Shown: one piece after another, positions 1 through 6,867 of the stretch | Numbering within the stretch: the first letter of the stretch is position 1 | How the letters are laid out: each line of letters begins with the position of its first letter | Origin: Pedobacter miscanthi | Lineage (GTDB): Bacteria; Bacteroidota; Bacteroidia; Sphingobacteriales; Sphingobacteriaceae | NCBI RefSeq assembly: GCF_003315595.1 | Contig: NZ_QNQU01000011.1 | Location: forward strand, 160,539-224,538 | Reading direction: 5' to 3' | DNA length: 64,000 nucleotides | Notes under the pieces: generated by a model | Databases searched by the model: none | The model's input: the letters and a program-made list of their open reading frames with translations, nothing else | Told to the model about the DNA's origin: nothing | Translations under genes and position numbers: made by a program

Positions 1-2
1 GA

Positions 3-365
3 GTAAAAACAGTTAGTGCAAGTAGAGTAATTGCTGAACAAACCTTTGGATTTTGGACAGCATTTTTTGACAATCATCATTTCACTCTTGTTGGCGGCGC
101 TCCATTAACTGCCTTTCCGTACAAACCGCCGCATATCAATCGTGCATTGCTTGCCATGAAATTTGGAAAAATACGGGAATTTAGAAACAGAATTTATCAT
201 AACGAGCCAATTTGTTTCTCAGGCTCAAACATTGACTTTTCGATTGCGACCCAAGTACTAAATGACATACATGATATTATAGAATGGATTAATCCAGATT
301 TAAGAGCATACACGGCTTATTTTAATAATATACAATCAAAAATTGATCAGGCAGATACGTTATAA
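3..365 (+). CDS. Abi-like / HEPN-type protein, C-terminal part (5' end outside window)
   Basis: An open frame runs in from the window edge and stops at TAA 363-365. The first in-frame ATG (147) is internal, because recognisable protein continues upstream of it. The visible part has the pattern of the Abi-like (abortive infection AbiD/F) family: a serine/arginine segment, FGFW at the end of a helix, then KIREFRNRIYHNEPI. The last contains R-N-R-I-Y-H, an Rx4H motif as in HEPN RNase-like domains, followed by the typical NEP(I). Family members are proposed phage-defence or toxin-like RNases. The N-terminal half cannot be seen, so whether the gene is intact is unknown. It could equally be a housekeeping HEPN protein. 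Confidence 0.6.
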   Translation, partial: VKTVSASRVIAEQTFGFWTAFFDNHHFTLVGGAPLTAFPYKPPHINRALLAMKFGKIREFRNRIYHNEPICFSGSNIDFSIATQVLNDIHDIIEWINPDLRAYTAYFNNIQSKIDQADTL

Positions 366-402
366 TGCTCTAAAGCATTGGATAGAAATATTTCACACCT
401 CA

Positions 403-2217
403 CTAATCCAAAGTCAAGCCGATCTCCTTTAATAAAATTGCTGCATTGAAGGTTTTGCAGGGCCCTTGCTTTAACAGGTAATCAAATTTCATTTCGCCAT
501 TGGTAATCTGTATATCGAAATGAAAATTGCGCACAGTTTCGGGATGATCGGCAATCAGATCGGCCAGTTGAAGATCGTGGGTGGCGAAAAGCGCAGGTGT
601 TTTCTCGTTTATCAGTTCTTCTACAAAAACTTTCGATCCCAGATATTTATCTCTGCTGTTTGTTCCCCGCAACATCTCGTCGATCAGCACAAAAGTATCT
701 TTATCCTTCACCACATTATCTAAAATCATTTTCAATCGGTTTAATTCTGCTTTAAATGTAGAAGTGCTCTCATTCAGCGAATCTTTTATGCGCATATAAG
801 TATTGATTGAAAAAACGGATAATTGCATGCTTTTGGCACAAACAGGTGCGCCTGCGTATGCCAATACCATGTTAATACCCAAAGTTCGTAAAAAGGTACT
901 TTTACCAGCCATGTTCGAGCCTGTTACAATATCAACTGTTGGTTTTACCGCTAAGTTAAAATCATTGTTTACCCTTAATTGTTCTTTAATCAGCGGATGA
1001 CCAACCTGGGTAGTTGTTAATGCAAATTGATCAGTAATTACCGGAAAAACCCAATCGGGCTGATTATAGGCTATAGTAGCCAGCGAAATCAGTTCTTCAA
1101 AATCGCCTAGGTGATCAAGTGCAGAAACGACATCTTTTGACGAAGATTTATACCAGGTATCGAGGTTTACACAACACTTTAAATCCCATAACAAAAGCAC
1201 ATTTAAAATAGCGCCAACAATGATATTCAGTCGTGCATCAAAATTCTGGATGATTTTAGACAGACTTTTGATCTCTTTACTCGCCGGAATTTCCGAATCG
1301 AGCAAACTTAAAGTATATTCACTTTTCCAGCTTTGATTTTCTGTCCATAAAATGGCACTTGCATAGCCGTTCAGCAGGTTAGAGCTTCCACCGAAACTAT
1401 AAAAAACCTTATTTATTCTGGTGCCCAATAGCACATTCCACCCACCGTGTATAATGCAAAACATTACCAGTATCTGCCAAAAAATGCCACTTATAAATAA
1501 TCCTGCTAAAATCAGGGCGACAGAAAGATAAGGCACCAGCTTTACATAAAACCTTAAAAACTTTCCGGCTACGAATTCCAGTTGTGCCCCCAGTTGATGC
1601 TTCAGCTGCATTTTGATCTGCTCTATTTTTTCGGGATCGTAACCATGAAGACTGGCCCTGAAACTATAGGTTTCTTCAATTTTTTCAATCATTTCTTTCA
1701 CCGCTTCCTGGCGAAGCAGCATTTTATCCCTGGTAGATTTTTCAGCCAGGTTTTTGGCCAGAATATGGTTACCGCTTTTAGTACTGCAACGATTAATCAG
1801 TGCAAATAAAGAAGCATTTCCAAAAATATCGAGGTCGGAAGTATAAGGATGCAATTCAGATTCGAAAGCTGTGCCATGGTCGTATCCATTAGCTGTTCCA
1901 TTTAAAACCTTCCATTCATTCTGGTGAGTCCATAAAAGCTGTTTTTTATAATCAACTTCACGATCGAGTTTACTTTGTTTGCGCACTACAAATGCGAAAG
2001 CAATTACAGGCAATATTAAGCCGATCTGTATTAAGGTCCGCAGTCCATCGTCAGCAGAGCTTACCATTAAGACAAATAATAAAATTTCGGCCAGGAATAA
2101 ACCGATACGCACAAAAGAAAGCTGATCGATCAACTTTTTAGTCTGACTAATATCTGAAGTAACTTCTTTAATTTTAAGGTCGTAAGCGGCTATTATGTCT
2201 TCTTGTCGTTTTAGCAT
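403..2217 (-). CDS. membrane-anchored MutS-like ATPase
   Basis: 604 aa. The C-terminal third is a MutS domain V ATPase: Walker A TGSNMAGKST at about residues 432-441, Walker B FVLIDEM at about 509-515, then RGTNSRD and an ATHD motif. The mismatch-recognition domains I and II of MutS1 are absent, and no Smr domain is visible as in MutS2. Hydrophobic segments lie at about 35-55, 62-78, 228-262 and 333-346, so the protein is probably membrane-bound. Such proteins are common in Bacteroidota and are usually labelled 'DNA mismatch repair protein MutS'. Their substrate is unknown and a role in mismatch repair is not implied. It is transcribed divergently from rlmH. Confidence 0.85.
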   Translation of the reverse strand: MLKRQEDIIAAYDLKIKEVTSDISQTKKLIDQLSFVRIGLFLAEILLFVLMVSSADDGLRTLIQIGLILPVIAFAFVVRKQSKLDREVDYKKQLLWTHQNEWKVLNGTANGYDHGTAFESELHPYTSDLDIFGNASLFALINRCSTKSGNHILAKNLAEKSTRDKMLLRQEAVKEMIEKIEETYSFRASLHGYDPEKIEQIKMQLKHQLGAQLEFVAGKFLRFYVKLVPYLSVALILAGLFISGIFWQILVMFCIIHGGWNVLLGTRINKVFYSFGGSSNLLNGYASAILWTENQSWKSEYTLSLLDSEIPASKEIKSLSKIIQNFDARLNIIVGAILNVLLLWDLKCCVNLDTWYKSSSKDVVSALDHLGDFEELISLATIAYNQPDWVFPVITDQFALTTTQVGHPLIKEQLRVNNDFNLAVKPTVDIVTGSNMAGKSTFLRTLGINMVLAYAGAPVCAKSMQLSVFSINTYMRIKDSLNESTSTFKAELNRLKMILDNVVKDKDTFVLIDEMLRGTNSRDKYLGSKVFVEELINEKTPALFATHDLQLADLIADHPETVRNFHFDIQITNGEMKFDYLLKQGPCKTFNAAILLKEIGLTLD

Positions 2218-2258
2218 GATTTTATTCTATATATTTCGGAAGCTATCAGATGGATAGA

Positions 2259-2291
2259 TTGTATTTTTTGTTACAATTTTCTCTAAGTTTG
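2259..2291 (+). promoter_or_regulatory. putative Bacteroidota promoter of rlmH
   Basis: TAAGTTTG at 2284-2291 matches the TAnnTTTG -7 element exactly. TTG at 2259-2261 lies 22 bases upstream as a possible -33 element. The ATG follows about 35 bases later. Confidence 0.5.
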
Positions 2292-2325
2292 GAACTCGAA
2301 ATTCTAAAGATAGGCAAAATATTAA

Positions 2326-2799
2326 ATGAAGATTACCCTGATCGCCATTGGCAAAACCGAAGATAAGTATCTCATTGAGGGAATTGATAAATACATCAAC
2401 CGCCTGAAGCACTATATTAACTTTAGTTTTTTAGCTATACCTGATGTAAAAAACGTTAAAAACCTGAGTGAGGCGCAACAGAAAGCAAAAGAAGCAGAGT
2501 TGCTACACAAACAAATCAATAATGGTGATGTTGTAATTTTACTGGATGAGAAAGGGAAAAAATATTCGTCGGTTGATTTTTCCAACTATTTAAACAAACA
2601 GATGGTGGGCAGTGTGCAGCATTTAATTTTCATCATTGGCGGACCATACGGTTTTGACGAAAGCATTTACAAAAGGGCGAACGGTTTAATTTCACTATCG
2701 GATATGACTTTTTCGCACCAGATGATCAGGTTGTTTTTTGTAGAACAGCTTTACAGGGGATTCAGCATTTTAAAGGGAGAGCCCTATCATCACGCATAA
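2326..2799 (+). CDS. rlmH: 23S rRNA (pseudouridine-1915 N3)-methyltransferase
   Basis: 157 aa, the full family length. RlmH is a SPOUT methyltransferase that methylates pseudouridine 1915 in helix 69 of 23S rRNA on assembled 70S ribosomes, using S-adenosylmethionine. The SAM-binding knot is clear: IIGGPYGF at residues 103-110, then LSDMTFSHQMIRLFFVEQLYR at 124-144 and the invariant C-terminal YHHA. The N-terminal MKITLIAIGKT is also typical. It stands alone, divergent from the MutS-like gene, with a TAnnTTTG promoter directly upstream. Confidence 0.97.
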   Translation: MKITLIAIGKTEDKYLIEGIDKYINRLKHYINFSFLAIPDVKNVKNLSEAQQKAKEAELLHKQINNGDVVILLDEKGKKYSSVDFSNYLNKQMVGSVQHLIFIIGGPYGFDESIYKRANGLISLSDMTFSHQMIRLFFVEQLYRGFSILKGEPYHHA

Positions 2800-2909
2800 A
2801 GATGGATGAGGGAGGATGGAAAATGGATGATGGAAGATGGATGACGTAGAATGTGGGCGATGTAAATATGGAAAAACAGGATTAAAATCATCATTAAATA
2901 AAAGAAACT
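2800..2909. repeat. GATGG-rich degenerate spacer repeat
   Basis: The spacer after rlmH consists of degenerate repeats of GATGGATGA/GGATGGAAAATG. The same style of sequence occurs at 39249-39438, 51547-51575 and near 63285-63310, always outside genes. Confidence 0.6.
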
Positions 2910-3038
2910 ATGATACTCGATAAATATAAAAGGGAATACAGATACAAAAGCGACCAGAACGGCAACAATAAATACTTATGGATCAGCATAATTGTTTCGT
3001 TGGTAATTGTTGCTTTGCTATGGTATTTCTTCGATTAA
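2910..3038 (+). CDS. small single-pass membrane protein (42 aa)
   Basis: A short frame from ATG 2910 to TAA 3036-3038 encodes 42 residues. A charged, tyrosine-rich N-terminus (MILDKYKREYRYKS...) is followed by one strongly hydrophobic helix at residues 23-41, ending WYFFD. AAAGAAAC precedes the ATG, and a strong terminator hairpin follows 12 bases after the stop, which fits a real cistron. No family recognised. It resembles the tiny membrane proteins often found in Bacteroidota but missed by annotation because of length. Confidence 0.55.
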   Translation: MILDKYKREYRYKSDQNGNNKYLWISIIVSLVIVALLWYFFD

Positions 3039-3044
3039 AAACAT

Positions 3045-3082
3045 AAAAAAACACCAGACGAATGGCCTGGTGTTCTATTTTT
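3045..3082. terminator. bidirectional intrinsic terminator
   Basis: ACACCAG (3051-3057) pairs with CTGGTGT (3067-3073). The stem is flanked by an A-run on the left and TCTATTTTT on the right, so it can end both the rightward small ORF and the leftward DUF5606 gene. Confidence 0.8.
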
Positions 3083-3098
3083 AGGAAGTAAATAAAGC

Positions 3099-3641
3099 TT
3101 AAACGCCTTTTTTACTCGTCATGCTTGCTTTTTTAGCCGGAGCCGAAGTTTTTGTCGTCGCTTTAGCACTAGCAGATGCCTTTGCACCGCCAGCTTTAGT
3201 TTTCTTATCTGCTGCTGCTTTTTCTTCTGATAATTTAACCTCTGCTGCTGTACCCGGTGTTTCCGGAGTTTCTTCGGTAAATAACGGAAGATCTTTTAAC
3301 AGGTTATACCAGGTAATGATTTTCTTCATATCCGAAGCATAAACTTTCTCCTGATCGTGATTTGGTGCTACTTCAAGGAAATACGCACGCAAATCGCCTT
3401 TTAGATCCGGAGTAGATCCTTTATCAGAAATTTTAGCGAAAATATCAGCCAGTTTAATTTCTTCATCTTCACCATATACCGTAATATCTTCCAGCGAAGC
3501 TAATTTTGTATTGGTAATGTTAGCTACAATTTTAGTTTTTTGGGCATCTAAGCCTTCTAAAATGTAACCTACTTTATTTTGTCCAACCAGTTTAAACAAA
3601 CCTGGTCTGCCGGATACGGCAACAATTCCTCTTAAATTCAT
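3099..3641 (-). CDS. DUF5606 domain protein with Ala/Lys-rich tail
   Basis: 180 aa. The N-terminal ~130 residues match my memory of DUF5606, a conserved Bacteroidota domain that starts MNLRGIVAVSGRPGLFKLV and contains a GDLRAYFLEVAPNHD-type segment. Function unknown. From about residue 125 the sequence becomes low-complexity and rich in Ala, Lys, Ser and Thr (KKTKAGGAKASASAKATTKT), like a histone-like or nucleic-acid-binding tail. No signal peptide, so it is cytoplasmic. It is convergent with the small ORF at 2910 and shares a two-way terminator with it. Confidence 0.85.
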   Translation of the reverse strand: MNLRGIVAVSGRPGLFKLVGQNKVGYILEGLDAQKTKIVANITNTKLASLEDITVYGEDEEIKLADIFAKISDKGSTPDLKGDLRAYFLEVAPNHDQEKVYASDMKKIITWYNLLKDLPLFTEETPETPGTAAEVKLSEEKAAADKKTKAGGAKASASAKATTKTSAPAKKASMTSKKGV

Positions 3642-3781
3642 ATTATGTGTGTTTAGCGGTTAGCGGTTGGGGTTTAGCGAAATAAATTGCCTACCGCCAA
3701 ACGCATAACGTATTTCTAATGTTTTAAAATCTCAATATGAGCAATTAGCGCCTTAAACGCTTATCGTTAAACGCATCGAGC
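3642..3781. repeat. spacer rich in GCGTTTA/GCGGTTA-like units
   Basis: The 140-base gap between two leftward genes holds degenerate copies of TTTAGCG/GTTAGCG on one side and their complement (CGCCAAACGC, CGTTAAACGC) on the other, so it could fold on itself. It resembles the cleaner heptamer array at 19301-19393. Confidence 0.5.
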
Positions 3782-4243
3782 CTAATCTTCTAAAACTTCA
3801 ATGTTTAAAATTTTATCGCCCTGGCGGATATCGTCTACAAGATCTACATTCTCTACAACTTTACCAAAACAGGTATGGTTACGGTCTAAATGTGCAGTAT
3901 TTGTTCTGCTGTGGCAGATAAAAAACTGCGAACCACCAGTATTACGGCCGGCATGCGCCATTGATAATACACCACGGTCGTGATATTGGTTTTCTCCGTC
4001 AAGCTCGCAATCGATTTTATAACCCGGGCCACCAGTACCTGCTAAATGTGCCTTAGCCGGATCTTTTGAATTCGGGCATCCACCCTGAACCATAAAGTTA
4101 GGAATTACACGGTGAAAAGTTACACCATCATAAAAGCCTTCTTTAGCTAATTTTTTAAAGTTTGCAACGGCTTTTGGCGCATCGTTTTCGTAGAATTCTA
4201 CGGTCATTTCGCCTTTTTCTGTTTTTATTATTGCTTTACTCAT
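3782..4243 (-). CDS. cyclophilin-type peptidyl-prolyl cis-trans isomerase
   Basis: The frame is open from 4321, but I start it at ATG 4241-4243 (MSKAIIKTEKGEM...), where cyclophilin homology begins. The upstream 26 residues are atypical and overlap a promoter-like motif. This gives 153 aa, the usual size of a single-domain bacterial cyclophilin. Visible family motifs are FHRVIPNFMVQGG, the GTGGPGYKIDCE loop, SMAHAGRNTGGSQFFI and HLDRNHTCFGKV. The catalytic Arg (FHRVI) and the FMVQ/SQFFI active-site strands are intact. With no signal peptide it should be cytoplasmic, assisting proline isomerisation during folding. Confidence 0.93.
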   Translation of the reverse strand: MSKAIIKTEKGEMTVEFYENDAPKAVANFKKLAKEGFYDGVTFHRVIPNFMVQGGCPNSKDPAKAHLAGTGGPGYKIDCELDGENQYHDRGVLSMAHAGRNTGGSQFFICHSRTNTAHLDRNHTCFGKVVENVDLVDDIRQGDKILNIEVLED

Positions 4244-4309
4244 ATCAATATCGGTACTAATTTTAAATTTTAACTCCCTAAAAAATTTTTCATTTTTTTT
4301 GGTAGAGGG

Positions 4310-4317
4310 CAAAAATA
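4310..4317 (-). promoter_or_regulatory. possible -7 element for cyclophilin gene
   Basis: On the minus strand this reads TATTTTTG, an exact TAnnTTTG, about 67 bases upstream of the chosen start. No clear -33 TTG at the usual distance. Confidence 0.35.
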
Positions 4318-4398
4318 ACAAAATTGTATAACTTATAACATCATTAAATTTTTCTATCCAGTTTAAATGCGGTATTTTAGTGTTTTAAGCATACCGAT

Positions 4399-5658
4399 TT
4401 GATAAAGAAATATTATATCCTGCTCATTTGCCTGCTTTGCTCTTTAGGGCTCAGGGCTTCATCACTGTTAATTTACATGGATGAAGACCAAAAAAATCAC
4501 CTGAAAGCTTATGGAATTGCCTATTGGACGATCAGCAAACAGCTGGAAGTTGACTGGCTTTTGAATTACCGTGGCGGAAGCTTTTTAATCAAATACAACA
4601 AAACTGTTGAGGATGAATTAAAGATCCGAGGTGTATCATACGAGGTGATGGCCGATGGAAAAGTAGTGAGCCTGTTAAATGAAATCAGCGATCCATCGGT
4701 AAACATGGAAATGGTAAAACTGGAGAAAACACCAAAAATCGCCGTTTACTCTCCTAAAAGCAAATTACCATGGGATGATGCCGTTACCCTGGTGCTTACT
4801 TATGCAGAAATTCCTTATGATGTAATTTATGATGACGATATTTTACAGGATAAATTAAGCAAATACGACTGGCTACACCTGCATCATGAGGATTTTACTG
4901 GTCAATACGGGCGTTTCTGGGCCAATTTCAGGTATGCAACCTGGTACCAGGAAGATGTTAAAAACCAGGAAAGCCTGGCCAAACGTATGGGTTATAAAAA
5001 AGTATCTGAAATGAAACTTGCTGTGGCCAAACACATTAAAGAATATTGTGCGGGTGGTGGCTTTCTGTTTGCCATGTGTTCGGGAACCGATAGTTTTGAT
5101 ATTGCACTTGCAGCTGAAGGTGTAGATATCTGTGCGCAGATGTTCGATGGCGATCCAGCCGACCCGAATGCGCAATCCAAACTGGATTTTAACAAAACAT
5201 TGGCCTTTCAGAATTTTAAACTGGATAACAATCCGATGAATTACGAGTTCTCGGACATAGACGCTACACAAACCCGAACTTTAAACCAAACGAACGATTA
5301 TTTTACTTTATTCGATTTTTCTGCAAAATGGGATCTGGTGCCTACAATGCTTACACAAGACCATGATAAGGTAATTAAAGGTTTTATGGGACAAACTACC
5401 GCTTTCAGAAAAAGCCTGGTAAAAACAAGTGTAACCGTTTTGGGCGAAAATAAAGGCGCTGCAGAGGTAAGGTATTTACATGGTGAAATTGGCAAAGGCC
5501 AGTTTACTTTTTACGGTGGTCACGATCCGGAAGATTACCAGCATGCGGTTGGCGATCCACCAACAGATTTAAACCTGCACCCCAACTCGCCAGGATACCG
5601 CTTAATATTAAATAATGTGCTGTTCCCCGCAGCAAAAAAGAAACCTCAAAAAACATAG
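4399..5658 (+). CDS. secreted conserved Bacteroidota protein (often labelled 'asparagine synthetase B')
   Basis: 419 aa starting at TTG 4399. No in-frame ATG lies between the upstream stop (4378) and the signal peptide, and the TTG sits exactly at the start of a normal one (MIKKYYILLICLLCSLGLRA). The mature protein contains DEDQKNHLKAYGIAYW near the N-terminus, a central CSGTDSFDIALAAEG and a C-terminal FYGGHDPEDYQH. I recall close relatives in Pedobacter and Flavobacterium annotated 'asparagine synthetase B', but I see neither an N-terminal Cys-2 glutaminase nor an SGGxDS ATP-pyrophosphatase. The AMCSGTDS/GGHDPED parts look more like a class I glutaminase/ThuA-like fold. True function unknown; extracytoplasmic. 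Confidence 0.7.
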   Translation: MIKKYYILLICLLCSLGLRASSLLIYMDEDQKNHLKAYGIAYWTISKQLEVDWLLNYRGGSFLIKYNKTVEDELKIRGVSYEVMADGKVVSLLNEISDPSVNMEMVKLEKTPKIAVYSPKSKLPWDDAVTLVLTYAEIPYDVIYDDDILQDKLSKYDWLHLHHEDFTGQYGRFWANFRYATWYQEDVKNQESLAKRMGYKKVSEMKLAVAKHIKEYCAGGGFLFAMCSGTDSFDIALAAEGVDICAQMFDGDPADPNAQSKLDFNKTLAFQNFKLDNNPMNYEFSDIDATQTRTLNQTNDYFTLFDFSAKWDLVPTMLTQDHDKVIKGFMGQTTAFRKSLVKTSVTVLGENKGAAEVRYLHGEIGKGQFTFYGGHDPEDYQHAVGDPPTDLNLHPNSPGYRLILNNVLFPAAKKKPQKT

Positions 5659-5942
5659 ATTTCATAAGATCAGCTTTTTTGGCATTATCGGTTTTAGGTT
5701 CAAAAACCTGAGCAATTCACCTTAAATTCCTGTTATGTATACAGTAAATTGCTGTTATCAGCTTTATTAATTGCTTTTGAAATGCGATCAAAACACCACA
5801 AAAAACACCCTGTAAACCAATACCTTAGCCCACAAAATGTAACAGACTTGATACTTTGGCACAGCTTTTGGAAATAAGCCCAGTAATTAACAACAGGTAG
5901 AGCCTGTTATTTTTAACAAGATTATTCTAAAAGAAAAATATT

Positions 5943-6674
5943 ATGAAAAAGTTACTATTAAGCGCTTCGGTTATTTTATTGGCAACAGGTGCTTTCGCTC
6001 AAACTACTACCGGTACAACTTCACGTTTTGGTATTAAAGCGGGTGTTAACCTGGCTAAAATTCATGTAAGTGGTGATAATGCTGATGCTTACAACGACAA
6101 TGCAAAAAACAATGTAGGTTATAATGTTACTGCATTTGGTGATTTTGGTGTGGCTAATAACTTCTTTATCCAACCGGGAGTTTCATTGCAAAATAAGGGT
6201 GTTAAATTTGAAGGTACAGATGTTAGAACAACCGGTAACCTTACCACCACAACAACAACTTCATTTAAAACCAATGTAATGGCTATTGAGGTGCCGATCA
6301 ACGCGGTTTTTAACATCCCTACGGGTAATACTGGTGCGGTACAGATTAGTGCGGGTCCATATGTAGGTTTTAACATTTCTGGTAAAAATAAAGGAACTAC
6401 TACTACAACTGTTGCCAATAGCGGCAATAACACCAGCGTAACCACTACCGCAAGTAATGATAGAGATTTGAGTTTTGGTAGCGCGAACGACAAAGATCAG
6501 GGTAGTACAGATTTCGGTGCAAACTTTGGTTTAGCTTACCGTACTTCTTCTGGCTTTTTGGTTGGTGCTAACTATGGTTTAGGTTTAACTGATTTAACAC
6601 CTAAAGACAGACAGGCAAATGCGAATAAAGCAACTAACCGCGTGTTAGGTTTTACAGTTGGTTATTCTTTTTAA
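5943..6674 (+). CDS. outer-membrane beta-barrel protein (PorT/OMP_b-brl family)
   Basis: 243 aa with a clean signal peptide (MKKLLLSASVILLATGAFAQ). The mature chain alternates hydrophobic and polar residues. It begins with RFGIKAGVNLAK, typical of OMP beta-barrel family 2, and ends with an aromatic strand (VLGFTVGYSF), the usual outer-membrane insertion signal. Thr/Asn-rich loops at about 83-90 and 150-170 are probably surface-exposed. Such proteins are abundant in Bacteroidota and mostly of unknown role. The gene is monocistronic: a 280-base leader precedes it and a strong terminator follows. Confidence 0.85.
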   Translation: MKKLLLSASVILLATGAFAQTTTGTTSRFGIKAGVNLAKIHVSGDNADAYNDNAKNNVGYNVTAFGDFGVANNFFIQPGVSLQNKGVKFEGTDVRTTGNLTTTTTTSFKTNVMAIEVPINAVFNIPTGNTGAVQISAGPYVGFNISGKNKGTTTTTVANSGNNTSVTTTASNDRDLSFGSANDKDQGSTDFGANFGLAYRTSSGFLVGANYGLGLTDLTPKDRQANANKATNRVLGFTVGYSF

Positions 6675-6691
6675 GAGAATAGCTTAAAAAC

Positions 6692-6727
6692 AAAAAACCT
6701 CCCGATGTAAAATCGGGAGGTTTTTTT
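6692..6727 (+). terminator. intrinsic terminator with CCCGAT-loop-ATCGGG stem
   Basis: An A-run plus CCTCCCGAT pairs with ATCGGGAGG plus seven T. The loop is GTAAA. The core CCCGATGTAAAATCGGGAG recurs exactly in the terminator at 33754-33783. Confidence 0.92.
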
Positions 6728-6774
6728 ATGGAATAAACTTTGGATTGATTGAGATTTAGGTCATCCTTGCGATA

Positions 6775-6860
6775 CGTCATTTCGAACGGAGTGCAACGTA
6801 GTCGGGAAATCTGTCTCGAGATAGATCTCTCCGCTCCACTGCGTTTCGGTCGAGATGACG
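6775..6860. repeat. REP-like palindromic element, copy 1
   Basis: 86 bases bounded by CGTCATTTCGA on the left and TCGAGATGACG on the right, with a central CTCGAGATAGATCTCTCC. The arms are near-perfect inverted repeats. The same design occurs at 19525, 23384, 43056, 51622 and 61011. Confidence 0.85.
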
Positions 6861-6867
6861 GTTTTAA

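Noticed and set aside
6775..6860. Rho-independent terminator or IS end
   Set aside because: No T-tract and no transposase nearby. The same sequence is dispersed as an intergenic palindrome, so it is treated as REP-like.
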